Below are positions 1 to 6,639 of a stretch of 18,602 bases of DNA, one piece after another. The stretch lies in assembly GCA_038744645.1 (NCBI GenBank), contig JBCDMA010000037.1, forward strand, positions 1-18,602, read 5' to 3'. The position numbers and the translations under genes are program-made. The stretch comes from Glaciecola sp038744645. GTDB taxonomy: Bacteria; Pseudomonadota; Gammaproteobacteria; Enterobacterales; Alteromonadaceae. The notes beneath the pieces are model-generated. The model searched no databases, had not been told where the DNA came from, and saw nothing but the letters and a program-made list of their open reading frames with translations. Positions within the stretch are counted from its first letter, which is position 1. Every line of letters starts with the position of its first letter.

Positions 1-289
1 AATACCCATTCGGATCTTTATGATCAGGAAAAACCTTATCCCAGTGTTTTGGTTTATAAGGTTCAATTAGCCCATGTTCTTTATAGTATTCAAAATCATG
101 TAGCGTCTGGAACTGAATAACATCGGGCACTTTGCTGCTATCGTTTGCATCACGCGCATTGTCATATCGAGGCGCGTGGTTAAGACTTACATCTGCGCTA
201 TGCGTAACGTTGAGTTTAGGGAAACGCGCTTTAAATTTATCCAAGTAATAGTCGATTTGATCGGGCTTATCTCTTGTTATATGCCAACG
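1..289 (-). pseudogene. 5'-truncated ABC transporter solute-binding protein fragment
   Basis: The minus strand is open from the left window edge to an in-frame TAG near 296. The frame has no usable start codon and no signal peptide. The readable part includes KFKARFPKLNV, then VPDVIQFQTLHDFEYYKEHG and LIEPYKPKHWDKVFPD. This resembles the N-terminal lobe of type-2 periplasmic solute-binding proteins of the FbpA/PotD kind, where a 'pDVi' segment is followed by a 'Gll.pY.p..w' segment. Such proteins bring iron, sulfate or polyamines to an ABC importer, but the substrate cannot be told here. About the first 30 residues, including the export signal, are missing. The homology stops at the motif GTTATATGCC (276-285), so the gene was probably cut by a rearrangement that brought in ccdAB. 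The family call is from pattern memory only. Confidence 0.5.
276..285 (+). repeat. Junction motif GTTATATGCC, copy 1
   Basis: The solute-binding-protein homology ends here. The same 10-mer occurs inverted at 904-913, right after ccdB, and with one change at 1223-1232. The form resembles the R' core of an integron attC site (GTTRRRY), but the match to that consensus is poor and a full attC fold was not established. Confidence 0.35.
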
Positions 290-349
290 ACGTATCTATA
301 GTGCGCATATCAATACGCATACACCCACAAATTGTATGGGAGGCAAACG

Positions 350-595
350 ATGGCTAACTTATACGACGTATCCGCTCCTAAAAAAGTAACAAACCTAAGC
401 CTTAACAGTGACTTACTTAATAAAGCTAGAGATCTCAAAGTTAACTTATCAGCAACACTTGAGCAAGCTCTTAGAGAAAAGCTTAAGGCTGCAGGGTCGG
501 AAAAGTGGAAGCGAGACAACAAGGCATCTATTGAAGCATATAATGATTTCGTGGCTCAAAATGGTTGCCTTAGTGACGAATATAGAGATTATTAA
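350..595 (+). CDS. ccdA: CcdA-family antitoxin
   Basis: This 81-residue protein begins MANLYDVSAPKKV and has a short ribbon-helix-helix-like N-terminus (KVTNLSLNSDLLNKARDLKVNLSATL, about residues 12-38). Its acidic, Trp-containing tail ends in SDEYRDY. CcdA is a labile antitoxin: the N-terminus binds the operator and the disordered C-terminus wraps and neutralises the gyrase poison CcdB. The ATG at 350 was chosen because GGGAGG lies just upstream; the TTG at 332 in the same frame lacks such a site. The stop codon overlaps the ccdB start (TAATG), the usual coupling in this family. The antitoxin looks intact while its partner does not. Direct repeats of RCGCATAY at about 303 and 314 could be part of the autoregulatory operator, which is inference. 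Confidence 0.85.
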   Translation: MANLYDVSAPKKVTNLSLNSDLLNKARDLKVNLSATLEQALREKLKAAGSEKWKRDNKASIEAYNDFVAQNGCLSDEYRDY

Positions 596-912
596 TGCCT
601 CAATTCGATGTTTACCGAAACCATAGTAAGAGAACTAAAGAAGCATATCCGTACTTAGTCGATGTCCAAAACGCGGTTATCGATCAGCTGGCCACTTGAC
701 TGGTTGTGCCTCTTACGGAAACAACTGCAAGACCGAACATGGTTATGAAAAAGCTAACGCCAGAAATAGACTTCGAGGGCAAAAATTATCTTTTTATGAC
801 TCAGCAAATCGCTTTTGTACCTCAAGAAATACTCAAACGGCCTGTCGGGACTCTTAAAGAAGCTCGAACCATTTTGATAGATACTATTGACTTTGCCATT
901 ACTGGCATATAA
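595..912 (+). pseudogene. ccdB: CcdB-family gyrase toxin, interrupted by TGA
   Basis: Translation from the ATG at 595 gives MPQFDVYRNHSKRTKEAYPY and LVDVQNAVIDQLAT, then an in-frame TGA at 697-699, then LVVPL and a continuation to ITGI at the stop. Read through, it is 105 residues, the family length. Family members have Arg where the stop sits (compare R-M/L-V-I/V-P-L in F-plasmid CcdB), so a single CGA to TGA change explains it. CcdB traps DNA gyrase on cleaved DNA using its C-terminal residues; F CcdB ends WGI, here TGI, so Trp is also absent. A GTG at 706 could restart a 68-residue C-terminal piece, but that would lack the N-terminal sheet. The toxin is most likely dead. Confidence 0.8.
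697..699 (+). other. Premature TGA codon inside ccdB
   Basis: The stop lies at codon 35 and is flanked by clear CcdB homology in the same frame on both sides. It is a nonsense substitution and not a frameshift. The ancestral codon was probably CGA (Arg). Confidence 0.8.
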
Positions 913-913
913 C
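904..913 (-). repeat. Junction motif GTTATATGCC, copy 2 (inverted)
   Basis: The plus strand reads GGCATATAAC and overlaps the ccdB stop codon. It is the exact inverse of 276-285, so the two copies bracket ccdAB. With the flanking bases it could be one core end of an attC-like site whose other parts fall in 914-990. Confidence 0.35.
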
Positions 914-990
914 GCTCGCTTCAGTTGCGCTGAGTGTTGAACGATTTTGTGTTAATGCCTGAGCGAAACGAGCAACACAAAATTGTGTAA
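914..990. repeat. Inverted-repeat region, possible degenerate attC
   Basis: A strong stem is formed by ATTTTGTGTT (about 943-952) and AACACAAAAT (about 973-982). A second, bulged pairing lies outside it, between GCTCGCTTCAG (about 914-924) and CTGAGCGAAACGAGC (about 959-973). Bulged long stems next to cassette stop codons are typical of integron attC sites. However, no second GTTRRRY core was found at the expected end, so the identity is uncertain. The 3' end of the next minus-strand gene runs through it. Confidence 0.3.
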
Positions 991-1208
991 TCCTTGGGGT
1001 CTGTAGAGGCTTGTATTGCGCTAATGAGTTCAAAAGCGCTTGCACCGTTTGAAATTAAATTGTCATAACGCTTGAAAGATTGCAGTGCACAATTGGCTGA
1101 ATATTTTATTGATGAAGTATAAAAAGGAAGGTGTATATGCAAGCATCCATCATAATCATCAGTAACTATTTTAGCCCGCCTTTCTAGCTCTTCTTTCGAT
1201 AATTCCAT
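921..1208 (-). CDS. Hypothetical protein, 95 residues
   Basis: I do not recognise the family. The start MELSKEELERRAKIV is supported by a good ribosome binding site (AGGAAA, about 6 bases before the ATG). The protein is probably cytosolic and lacks a signal peptide or membrane segment. Its first 15 residues are a charged helix, and the middle contains DDYDGCLHIHLPFY. The last 15-20 codons are encoded inside the inverted-repeat region and may not be ancestral. A GTTATGTGCC motif lies about 15-25 bases before the ATG, the short leader expected of a gene cassette, and the gene is opposite in direction to ccdAB. It could be an orphan cassette gene or a chance ORF; the binding site favours a gene. 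Confidence 0.5.
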   Translation of the reverse strand: MELSKEELERRAKIVTDDYDGCLHIHLPFYTSSIKYSANCALQSFKRYDNLISNGASAFELISAIQASTDPKDYTILCCSFRSGINTKSFNTQRN

Positions 1209-1222
1209 TTAAATTTCCTAAA

Positions 1223-1232
1223 GGCACATAAC
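1223..1232 (-). repeat. Junction motif GTTATGTGCC, copy 3
   Basis: The plus strand reads GGCACATAAC. It differs by one base from the copies at 276 and 904 and lies just upstream of the 95-residue gene in the same orientation. Confidence 0.3.
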
Positions 1233-1397
1233 AACTTAATAGTGAGTGATTGGGTCATTTTCTACTACCAATCCTCTCATTTTTTATCATTCATATATTA
1301 GTATCAATATTAACTAAGTCATTGCCAAATATATTATTTTTTATAGATATAAGAAGTGATCAGAGGTGATATATTACCGATTGGATCGTTTTCTTAA

Positions 1398-1493
1398 ATA
1401 TATGAGAAAGCTTATCTGCACGACTGGTTTACTTACTTTTTAGCTACTAGAAGCATTCGTGAAGCCGCTGCACAGCGTCCGATTTCTGCCTAG
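1398..1493 (+). pseudogene. Possible relic of a LysR-type regulator N-terminus
   Basis: Between stops at 1395 and 1491 one frame reads LHDWFTYFLATRSIREAAAQ and then RPISA. LysR regulators begin with a segment of the form 'dL..Fl.va..gSir.AA..L.iS.sa', and this looks like a shortened version with a few residues lost between FLA and SIREAA. No start codon, binding site or remaining gene accompanies it. The match is short and could be chance. Confidence 0.25.
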
Positions 1494-1540
1494 AACTTAA
1501 ACTCATTAATGAGAGCATGAACGTTTGCAATTCGTCTAAA

Positions 1541-1558
1541 TCTACCTGTCAGGTTAGA
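1541..1558. promoter_or_regulatory. Palindrome TCTACCTGTCAGGTTAGA, candidate operator
   Basis: The core ACCTG-T-CAGGT is a perfect dyad. The outer TCTA/TTAGA arms continue it with one extra base on the right. It lies about 140 bp before the NTPase start. The shape fits a dimeric HTH regulator, but the regulator is not identified and no matching gene lies next to it. Confidence 0.3.
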
Positions 1559-1693
1559 TATATGAGCCACCACATTTTACTCTTCTAAAAAAAAATTTTC
1601 CCTTGGCGGGAATAAACCAGATTGCCGATTCGTCGTCATCACAAGTGCAGGCGATTTTGCCTCACTTTAAGACCAACCTACCAAGGAAAACAA

Positions 1694-2764
1694 ATGAACA
1701 CATTAATTCCAGAAACAGCGAAGTGGGCTTTCACTACACGTAATGTTGATAAAACTGCGGTAAAGGGGATCATCAGCGAATTGAGCAGGGCAAAGAGTGG
1801 TGACCTAGTATTGGCTGAAATCGTAAAACTAGGCAGCCACAAAAGGATACAACTTGCGTCGGGTAGAAATGCGACGTCACATGAAGGTGATTTAGTCGTT
1901 CTTTGCTGCGGCGCTCGCTATGCCCCCGACCAATTTGAAGGGATTGCTGAGTTAGATACAGACATCTGCGATCTATTAGCCGGGGGCGGTATCATCGGCA
2001 AAAAACTTGTATCGCATGAATCCATTAGCAATCCAACTCAACTTAAACCTGTGGGCTTACTCACTTATGCAGACGGTTCACTCATTAATATTAACGACTT
2101 TGCAATCAGGAGCCATGATTGTCAGAAAACAATCCAAGTAATTGCAGTTACCGGCACTGCCATGAATTCAGGCAAGACGACAAGTGCTTTCAGCCTGGTG
2201 AATGGTTTAACAAAATTGGGCAAAAAAGTGGCTGCGCTAAAAGTCACAGGTACAGGTGCATTTGGCGACTTTAATGCATTCGCTGATGCAGGAGCAAAAA
2301 CAGTATTGGATTTTACCGATGCGGGAATGGCAACCACCTACCGTCAACCCATCGACAGAATCGTCGAAGGCGCAATCTCTCTAATATCTCATGTTGCCAA
2401 TATAGGTGCAGACGTTGCTGTGGTCGAGTTAGGCGATGGAATCTTACAGGATGAAGCATGGCAATTGCTCAACCATCCCAGCTTCAAAGAAGCTGTCGAC
2501 TGTGTCATGTTCGCCGCTCCTGATGCATTGAGTGCCATAGCGGGGCTTAATTACGTGAATCAAACCGAGTTGCCAATAACAGCTGTGTCTGGATTGTTGA
2601 CGCGTTCACCACTGCTGTGCGATGAATATCAAAAGCATTCCGAGACACCCGTTCTAAGCAAATCACAGCTAAGTGATCCTCTCATTGCCCAATGCTTTTT
2701 AGGTTCAAATACTGAGGCAGCGGATTTAAAAGCATTCAATTTCGCAACACAAAAAGCAGCTTGA
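1694..2764 (+). CDS. P-loop NTPase of the dethiobiotin-synthetase/MobB type
   Basis: This 356-residue protein has two parts. Residues 1-140 form a probably beta-rich domain with the marks ASGRNATSHEGD (55-66) and GARYAPDQFEG (73-83). Residues 148-345 form a P-loop domain. Its Walker A is GTAMNSGKT (154-162), with the GT-x4-GKT spacing of dethiobiotin synthetase, and DVAVVELGDG (240-249) takes the Walker B place. KVTGTGAFGDF (183-193) and LDFTDAGMATTY (205-216) are further conserved-looking patches. The ATG at 1694 follows AAGGAAAA; the same frame stays open back to a TTG at 1622 without a binding site. Similar proteins are sometimes labelled MobB-like or DUF1611-like; I cannot assign a reaction. 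It sits 42 bp before the ABC gene, suggesting one operon. A ligase, amidotransferase or metal-insertase role is possible but unproven. Confidence 0.65.
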   Translation: MNTLIPETAKWAFTTRNVDKTAVKGIISELSRAKSGDLVLAEIVKLGSHKRIQLASGRNATSHEGDLVVLCCGARYAPDQFEGIAELDTDICDLLAGGGIIGKKLVSHESISNPTQLKPVGLLTYADGSLININDFAIRSHDCQKTIQVIAVTGTAMNSGKTTSAFSLVNGLTKLGKKVAALKVTGTGAFGDFNAFADAGAKTVLDFTDAGMATTYRQPIDRIVEGAISLISHVANIGADVAVVELGDGILQDEAWQLLNHPSFKEAVDCVMFAAPDALSAIAGLNYVNQTELPITAVSGLLTRSPLLCDEYQKHSETPVLSKSQLSDPLIAQCFLGSNTEAADLKAFNFATQKAA

Positions 2765-2806
2765 ATTAAAACTGATTAGCTCAACTGACAATATAGTGAG
2801 ATTACC

Positions 2807-4393
2807 ATGTTTCCTAACGTCTTCGCTGCAAATCGACGATTCCCGCTGTTGGTTGTTATATGTAGTTCGCTATTGCAAGCCATGCTTGCTGTAGCGATAG
2901 CTTTTAGCATGCGGGATGTTTTTGCCGCTTTTTCCCTAATACACAATGACATAAACGATTTACCTTGGAAGGCTATTGCAGTGATCCTTTGCGCCTCGGT
3001 ATTCATTGTTTTTTTGCGGATTCTGGAAAAATGCGTCGCTGAACATCTTTCGCAGCTATTTGTTAAAGAGCTGCGAATTGCCTTATACAATCAAATATCC
3101 AGGATGCCTTATGAGGCCATTTCTGAACACAAAATCGGTAGCCTACAAATACGTTTTATTGGTGATTTAACCGCCATAAAGAACTGGATTGGCATTGCTA
3201 TCCCAAGTCTTATTGCAGCAATATGCCTGTTGCCCGCTCTACTTTATCTTTTGTACAGCTTGCATCCTAACCTTGCGATTGCCGGGTCCATCGCAGCAAT
3301 TACAAGCGTTGTTTTGATGCAAGTATTGTCACCACAACTAAGAAGCGCCCACCAACGACTGCGTGAGAACAGAGGCAATCTTGCCAGTTTTGTTTCATCT
3401 CGTCTCGAACAAGCGAACTATCTTCGTATCCTTGGATTGCGAAAAAAAATAACGGGTCAAATAAAAGTCAGATCCGACAACGTCCGTAGCTCTGCGATGA
3501 ATAAAGCAGCCTTTGTAAATGGTTTCAAGTCAATCCCAGAGCTTTCTCTGCAATTACTGGCGCTTGGCTGTCTTAGTTCTGCAATGCTGTTGCAAATGAG
3601 CGCAGCCGAAGGGGCGATTATTCTCGCCATACTGGCAATCTTTCAGCGTCCCCTTCAAGATCTGGCTGGTTTTTGGGATAAACGCCACGCTTACTGCATA
3701 TCGAGAAAAAAATGTCAGCAAATTCTTAACTCCAAGAGCATGACCGCGGGGAAAAAACAAAAAATCGATGCCAACGCCGATTTGCAATTGAAAGTCGCCA
3801 AAATTACTCAACGTTCCATTCCGTTCCCGGCATTTACATGCTCATCAGGAGATGTTGTGCAAATATCTGGTGGATCAGCCACTGGAAAATCATCTTTCTT
3901 GCATATGTTGGTAGGATTGTCTTTGCCGGAAAAAGGCAGAATCGAGTTTAATGGCCTTACTGCGAATCAATTAAATGAATATATTCGAAATCAGACCATC
4001 TACTTCCAAGGCAGTAACATAGCCGTTTTCAACTCGACATTGAGATCAAGCCTTATCTTGGGTATCTCACATAAAGTGTCGGAAGAACGTATTTATGCAT
4101 CTATTAGAAAGGCTGGCATCAACGAAACCATTGAAAAAATAGGCGGTATAGATGCCAAAGTGAAGGAAAATGGCAAAAACCTGTCGACAACAGATATCAA
4201 TAGAATCGGGCTATGTCGATTGCTGTTGACGAGAGCGCCATTTGTTTTTGTTGATGATATAAGTCGATTTGAAGACTTAGCGGATTTTGATTTAGTTGAG
4301 GAATTGATGTCTAACCGCAAAAGAATATTGGTCTATTCAAACACAGATGATAGTGCTGCATTGTCGCTGAAAGTTAAAAGACTGAACAAATAA
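2807..4393 (+). CDS. ABC half-exporter with degenerate ATPase motifs
   Basis: This 528-residue protein fuses a membrane domain (about 10-300, with hydrophobic helices near 14-36, 55-72, 128-175 and 245-280) to a nucleotide-binding domain (about 325-528), the layout of bacterial half-exporters. Walker A GGSATGKS (355-362) and a Q-loop (Q401, IYFQGSNIAVFNSTL) are intact. The signature is LSTTD (459-463) in place of LSGGQ. Walker B is FVFVDD (479-484), with Asp where the catalytic Glu is normal. Asn512 stands at the switch-His position. Such sites usually bind ATP but hydrolyse it poorly, and are found in heterodimers paired with a good half, yet no second half lies here. The ORF is intact, so it is not simply a relic. 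The substrate is unknown; the gene follows the NTPase and converges on tehB. Confidence 0.8.
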   Translation: MFPNVFAANRRFPLLVVICSSLLQAMLAVAIAFSMRDVFAAFSLIHNDINDLPWKAIAVILCASVFIVFLRILEKCVAEHLSQLFVKELRIALYNQISRMPYEAISEHKIGSLQIRFIGDLTAIKNWIGIAIPSLIAAICLLPALLYLLYSLHPNLAIAGSIAAITSVVLMQVLSPQLRSAHQRLRENRGNLASFVSSRLEQANYLRILGLRKKITGQIKVRSDNVRSSAMNKAAFVNGFKSIPELSLQLLALGCLSSAMLLQMSAAEGAIILAILAIFQRPLQDLAGFWDKRHAYCISRKKCQQILNSKSMTAGKKQKIDANADLQLKVAKITQRSIPFPAFTCSSGDVVQISGGSATGKSSFLHMLVGLSLPEKGRIEFNGLTANQLNEYIRNQTIYFQGSNIAVFNSTLRSSLILGISHKVSEERIYASIRKAGINETIEKIGGIDAKVKENGKNLSTTDINRIGLCRLLLTRAPFVFVDDISRFEDLADFDLVEELMSNRKRILVYSNTDDSAALSLKVKRLNK

Positions 4394-4404
4394 TGGGAGT
4401 CTGA

Positions 4405-4450
4405 GATCGCTAGCAAACAATCTTGCATAGGTTAAGGCTTGCGAGCGATC
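4405..4450. terminator. Candidate bidirectional terminator between convergent genes
   Basis: GATCGCTAGCAA (4405-4416) pairs with TTGCGAGCGATC (4439-4450) at 11 of 12 positions with a 22-base loop. It spans the gap between the ABC gene and tehB and overlaps the last tehB codons. There is no clear T-run on either side, so intrinsic termination is uncertain. Confidence 0.4.
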
Positions 4451-5298
4451 AAAGTTGCAAACATCGATTTAATGAAATCCCCCGCGTCGTTTTTTTTATG
4501 AAACTCGCCGATGGATTCTTCATATTTCAGTATTTCCCAGCCGTCATAATACTGTTTCAACTCGTCTGGCTGAAATGAGAATGGAAAATTGATCGGACAT
4601 GGCATGTCACTTGTAGAGACGGGCGCCACTATTAGGTTAATGCCATCAGAGTGAGTAATGGATTGCATTTTATCGATGATTTTTGGCACTGATTCAGGCT
4701 GAAAAAACTGGAACACCACAGTCGAAACAATAAGATTGTAGGCACCAGTAAAGGACAGGTCTTCGATGTTTGCTAAGTTTGCCGTCACATCGCTCATCAG
4801 GCCTTCTTTATTGACGATTTTATTTAACTTGCTTATAGCTTCTTCGTTTTTCTCTATGGCGTCTACTTTAAAGCCATGGCTTTGCAGAAAAAAGGTGTTT
4901 CTTCCACGGCCTGAACCTAAATCCAGCGCTTCTCCTGATTGGATGTGATTAAGCACCTCTAGGACTTGTGAATGGGGCGCAGTGAGTCCATATTTCTTCT
5001 CAAAATAACGCTCTTCTTTGCACAAAAACTCTAAATAACACGATAAATCCTCGGACAATGGACTTACTCTATGCCAGGCTTGAGGTTCGACTAGAGGCGC
5101 TGGGTTTGTTTTAGAAAAAACATGTGTTGCCGTCACATTTCCGTCTGCATCAAGTGCTTCATATTTCAATTCTCCTTCAAGCACAGTCAGCCTTGCCCAG
5201 GTTCCGGCTTTGGTGTTGTGCATGCGTCTGAACCCTTTCGGCAGGGTGTCGCCATTCCATATTGGCATCTTTTTATACACTTTCAGTTCATCATTCAT
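4432..5298 (-). CDS. tehB: TehB tellurite-resistance SAM methyltransferase with N-terminal cupin domain
   Basis: At 288 residues it matches the long Haemophilus form of TehB nearly end to end. An N-terminal cupin-like domain (1-90) holds MPIWNGDTLP, HNTKAGTWARLTVL and VEPQAWHRVSPLSEDL. A class I methyltransferase domain follows, with SAM motif ALDLGSGRGRN (124-134), later VSTVVFQFF and NLIVAPVSTSDMPCP, and a FATLIARKP end. TehB uses S-adenosylmethionine to methylate tellurite and related oxyanions in the cytosol. Its start codon overlaps the stop of the upstream methyltransferase (TGATG), so translation is coupled. It is the last gene of the operon read from the nsrR intergenic region; E. coli tehAB is likewise under NsrR. 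No tehA is present in the window. Confidence 0.92.
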   Translation of the reverse strand: MNDELKVYKKMPIWNGDTLPKGFRRMHNTKAGTWARLTVLEGELKYEALDADGNVTATHVFSKTNPAPLVEPQAWHRVSPLSEDLSCYLEFLCKEERYFEKKYGLTAPHSQVLEVLNHIQSGEALDLGSGRGRNTFFLQSHGFKVDAIEKNEEAISKLNKIVNKEGLMSDVTANLANIEDLSFTGAYNLIVSTVVFQFFQPESVPKIIDKMQSITHSDGINLIVAPVSTSDMPCPINFPFSFQPDELKQYYDGWEILKYEESIGEFHKKNDAGDFIKSMFATLIARKP

Positions 5299-6068
5299 CA
5301 GACAACCCCTTGTTTTCTAGCGCTAATGATAATGTACGAAAGTTTATCAGCATTGCTGTGAAAGAAGTGACGCATATCGAGAATTCGCTTCCGCAACTCT
5401 ACGTTTGTCATTACATTAAGCATAATTCTCATGATCCCAAAGAACCCTTCGTCGCGAAGCAACCCATCGGGCGTTAACAACGACATAGGGCCCGTTTCGA
5501 CTTCATTGATCGTGAAGCCTGACTCGGTCAGTAGTGACTTCCAGCCACTTTCCGTCATCGCATTGGCATTTACTTTAATGACCTGAGAGAGTTTTTTATG
5601 TAGCGCTTTTTCATCTTGTTTAAATACCAGTTCATGGATCAGAATTTCGCCGTCATCGTTGAGTTTACGATAGACGCTCTCAATTATTTTCTTTCTGTGG
5701 TTATCAGACTGCATGGTCAAAATAGCCTCGGCCAGCACATAATCAAAGGTTCCGTTCATTTCATCGAGGTTCAGAATATCACCTTCGGCGATATTGATCG
5801 GTTTTGATGCGTTTTTTAGCTTTTCTCTGGCTCTATGAACACTTGATTCGTTTTTGTCAATGCCGGTCACCACCAGGCCAAACTTATTTGACAGCACTTC
5901 CAAGTTATGACCAAAACTACTGGCCAATTCCAACAGCGTTTTTTGCTTTTCAAACCCAGCCCATGAAAATAACTGTTCGGTGGCCTTTAAACCACCGGGT
6001 CGTAAAATGGTTTTTCCTGCCATTGCCAATACCTCATGGCCTGGAAGTATACTGATGTTTTTCTCCAT
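5298..6068 (-). CDS. Class I SAM-dependent methyltransferase
   Basis: This 256-residue cytosolic protein opens with ILPGHEVLAMAGKTILRPGG (7-26), a segment typical of one uncharacterised methyltransferase group. It is followed by motif I LLELASSFGHN (45-55), motif II VTGIDKNESSVHRA (67-80), DILNLDEMNGTFDYVLAEA and a C-terminal half with LTESGFTINEVETG. Motif I is unusual: the glycine-rich E-x-G-x-G-x-G is replaced by ELASSFG, though Glu47 and one Gly remain. Its substrate is unknown. The start follows AGGAG with six bases of spacing. It is 84 bp downstream of the DsrE-like gene and overlaps tehB by one base, so the two methyltransferases are made together and may act on the same or successive substrates (inference). 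Confidence 0.8.
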   Translation of the reverse strand: MEKNISILPGHEVLAMAGKTILRPGGLKATEQLFSWAGFEKQKTLLELASSFGHNLEVLSNKFGLVVTGIDKNESSVHRAREKLKNASKPINIAEGDILNLDEMNGTFDYVLAEAILTMQSDNHRKKIIESVYRKLNDDGEILIHELVFKQDEKALHKKLSQVIKVNANAMTESGWKSLLTESGFTINEVETGPMSLLTPDGLLRDEGFFGIMRIMLNVMTNVELRKRILDMRHFFHSNADKLSYIIISARKQGVV

Positions 6069-6152
6069 TTTTGCTCCTATGACAGTCTGTTAAATGGCGA
6101 TATGCCGATAAGACAAAACGACGAGTTTCAATTTGCTTATTTGCATCATTGC

Positions 6153-6611
6153 TTACCAAACAAGCAGTTTTGTATTAGCGGCAAACATATGATTGTGCAT
6201 TGATATGGGGTCTTTAGGTAAGGATACACCTTGGATCAAGTCTTCAGCATTGGCATTAAATGACATTAATGTGTAAGGCGTCATGAGCACTTTTCCTCCG
6301 TGCTTTATGACGTCTTGCAGCACCTCATGCAATGGAATATTTTCAACGTTACTGACATTGGATGACCATGCTTTGAGCCCCAGTCTGCCTGCTTCGCCCA
6401 CTAAGATGATAGTGACACTTCTATCTTCCATTGCCATTCTCGATGCGAAATGGACCCCATGACCCGCTATCATAGGATCAGTATTGGTCAAAAACATCAC
6501 TAAAGCAGTGTCAGAGGGTTGAATCTCATCAGTGTCTGCAGCGTTGGCATACGTTGATAAAAAACCGATAAGAATAAGCAAAAATAGTGGGTAAATGTTT
6601 GTATTTTTCAT
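6153..6611 (-). CDS. Periplasmic DsrE-family protein without cysteine
   Basis: The 152-residue product has a signal peptide (MKNTNIYPLFLLILIGFLST, then YANA before the likely cut). The rest is a DsrE/DsrF-like alpha/beta fold: ALVMFLTNTDPMIAGHGVHF (36-55), VTIILVGEAG, GGKVLMTPYTLM and a C-terminal MFAANTKLLVW. DsrE-family proteins often relay sulfur through a conserved Cys in the loop where this one has TPYTLMS. No Cys occurs in the whole protein, so thiol chemistry is excluded. It is rich in Met, with SMHNHMF near the end, which could suit a soft metal or chalcogen ligand (inference). The start follows GAGGA. It is 28 bp below the receptor gene and is probably co-transcribed. Confidence 0.8.
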   Translation of the reverse strand: MKNTNIYPLFLLILIGFLSTYANAADTDEIQPSDTALVMFLTNTDPMIAGHGVHFASRMAMEDRSVTIILVGEAGRLGLKAWSSNVSNVENIPLHEVLQDVIKHGGKVLMTPYTLMSFNANAEDLIQGVSLPKDPISMHNHMFAANTKLLVW

Positions 6612-6639
6612 GGTGTGTTCCTCACATTAACGTCTTAGG

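Larger units (their letters stand above)
1209..1693. other. 485-bp non-coding stretch
   Basis: No intact gene is visible. The stretch holds the third junction motif, AT-rich sequence, the possible LysR relic (1398-1493), a palindrome (1541-1558), a run of nine A (1587-1595) and a small hairpin TTCCC-TTGGC-GGGAA (1598-1612). The promoter for the NTPase/ABC pair should lie in its right half, but no convincing -35/-10 pair was found. Confidence 0.6.

Noticed and set aside
697..699. TGA in ccdB read as selenocysteine or programmed recoding
   Set aside because: The aligned residue in the family is Arg and no structured element follows it; a C-to-T change is the simpler explanation.
2122..2337. 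Antisense open frame within the P-loop NTPase gene
   Set aside because: It is explained by codon bias of the sense gene, whose Walker A lies in this stretch.
2807..4393. ABC gene as a pseudogene
   Set aside because: The frame is open over 528 codons with intact Walker A and Q-loop; the motif changes are all missense, so it is more likely a functional degenerate half.
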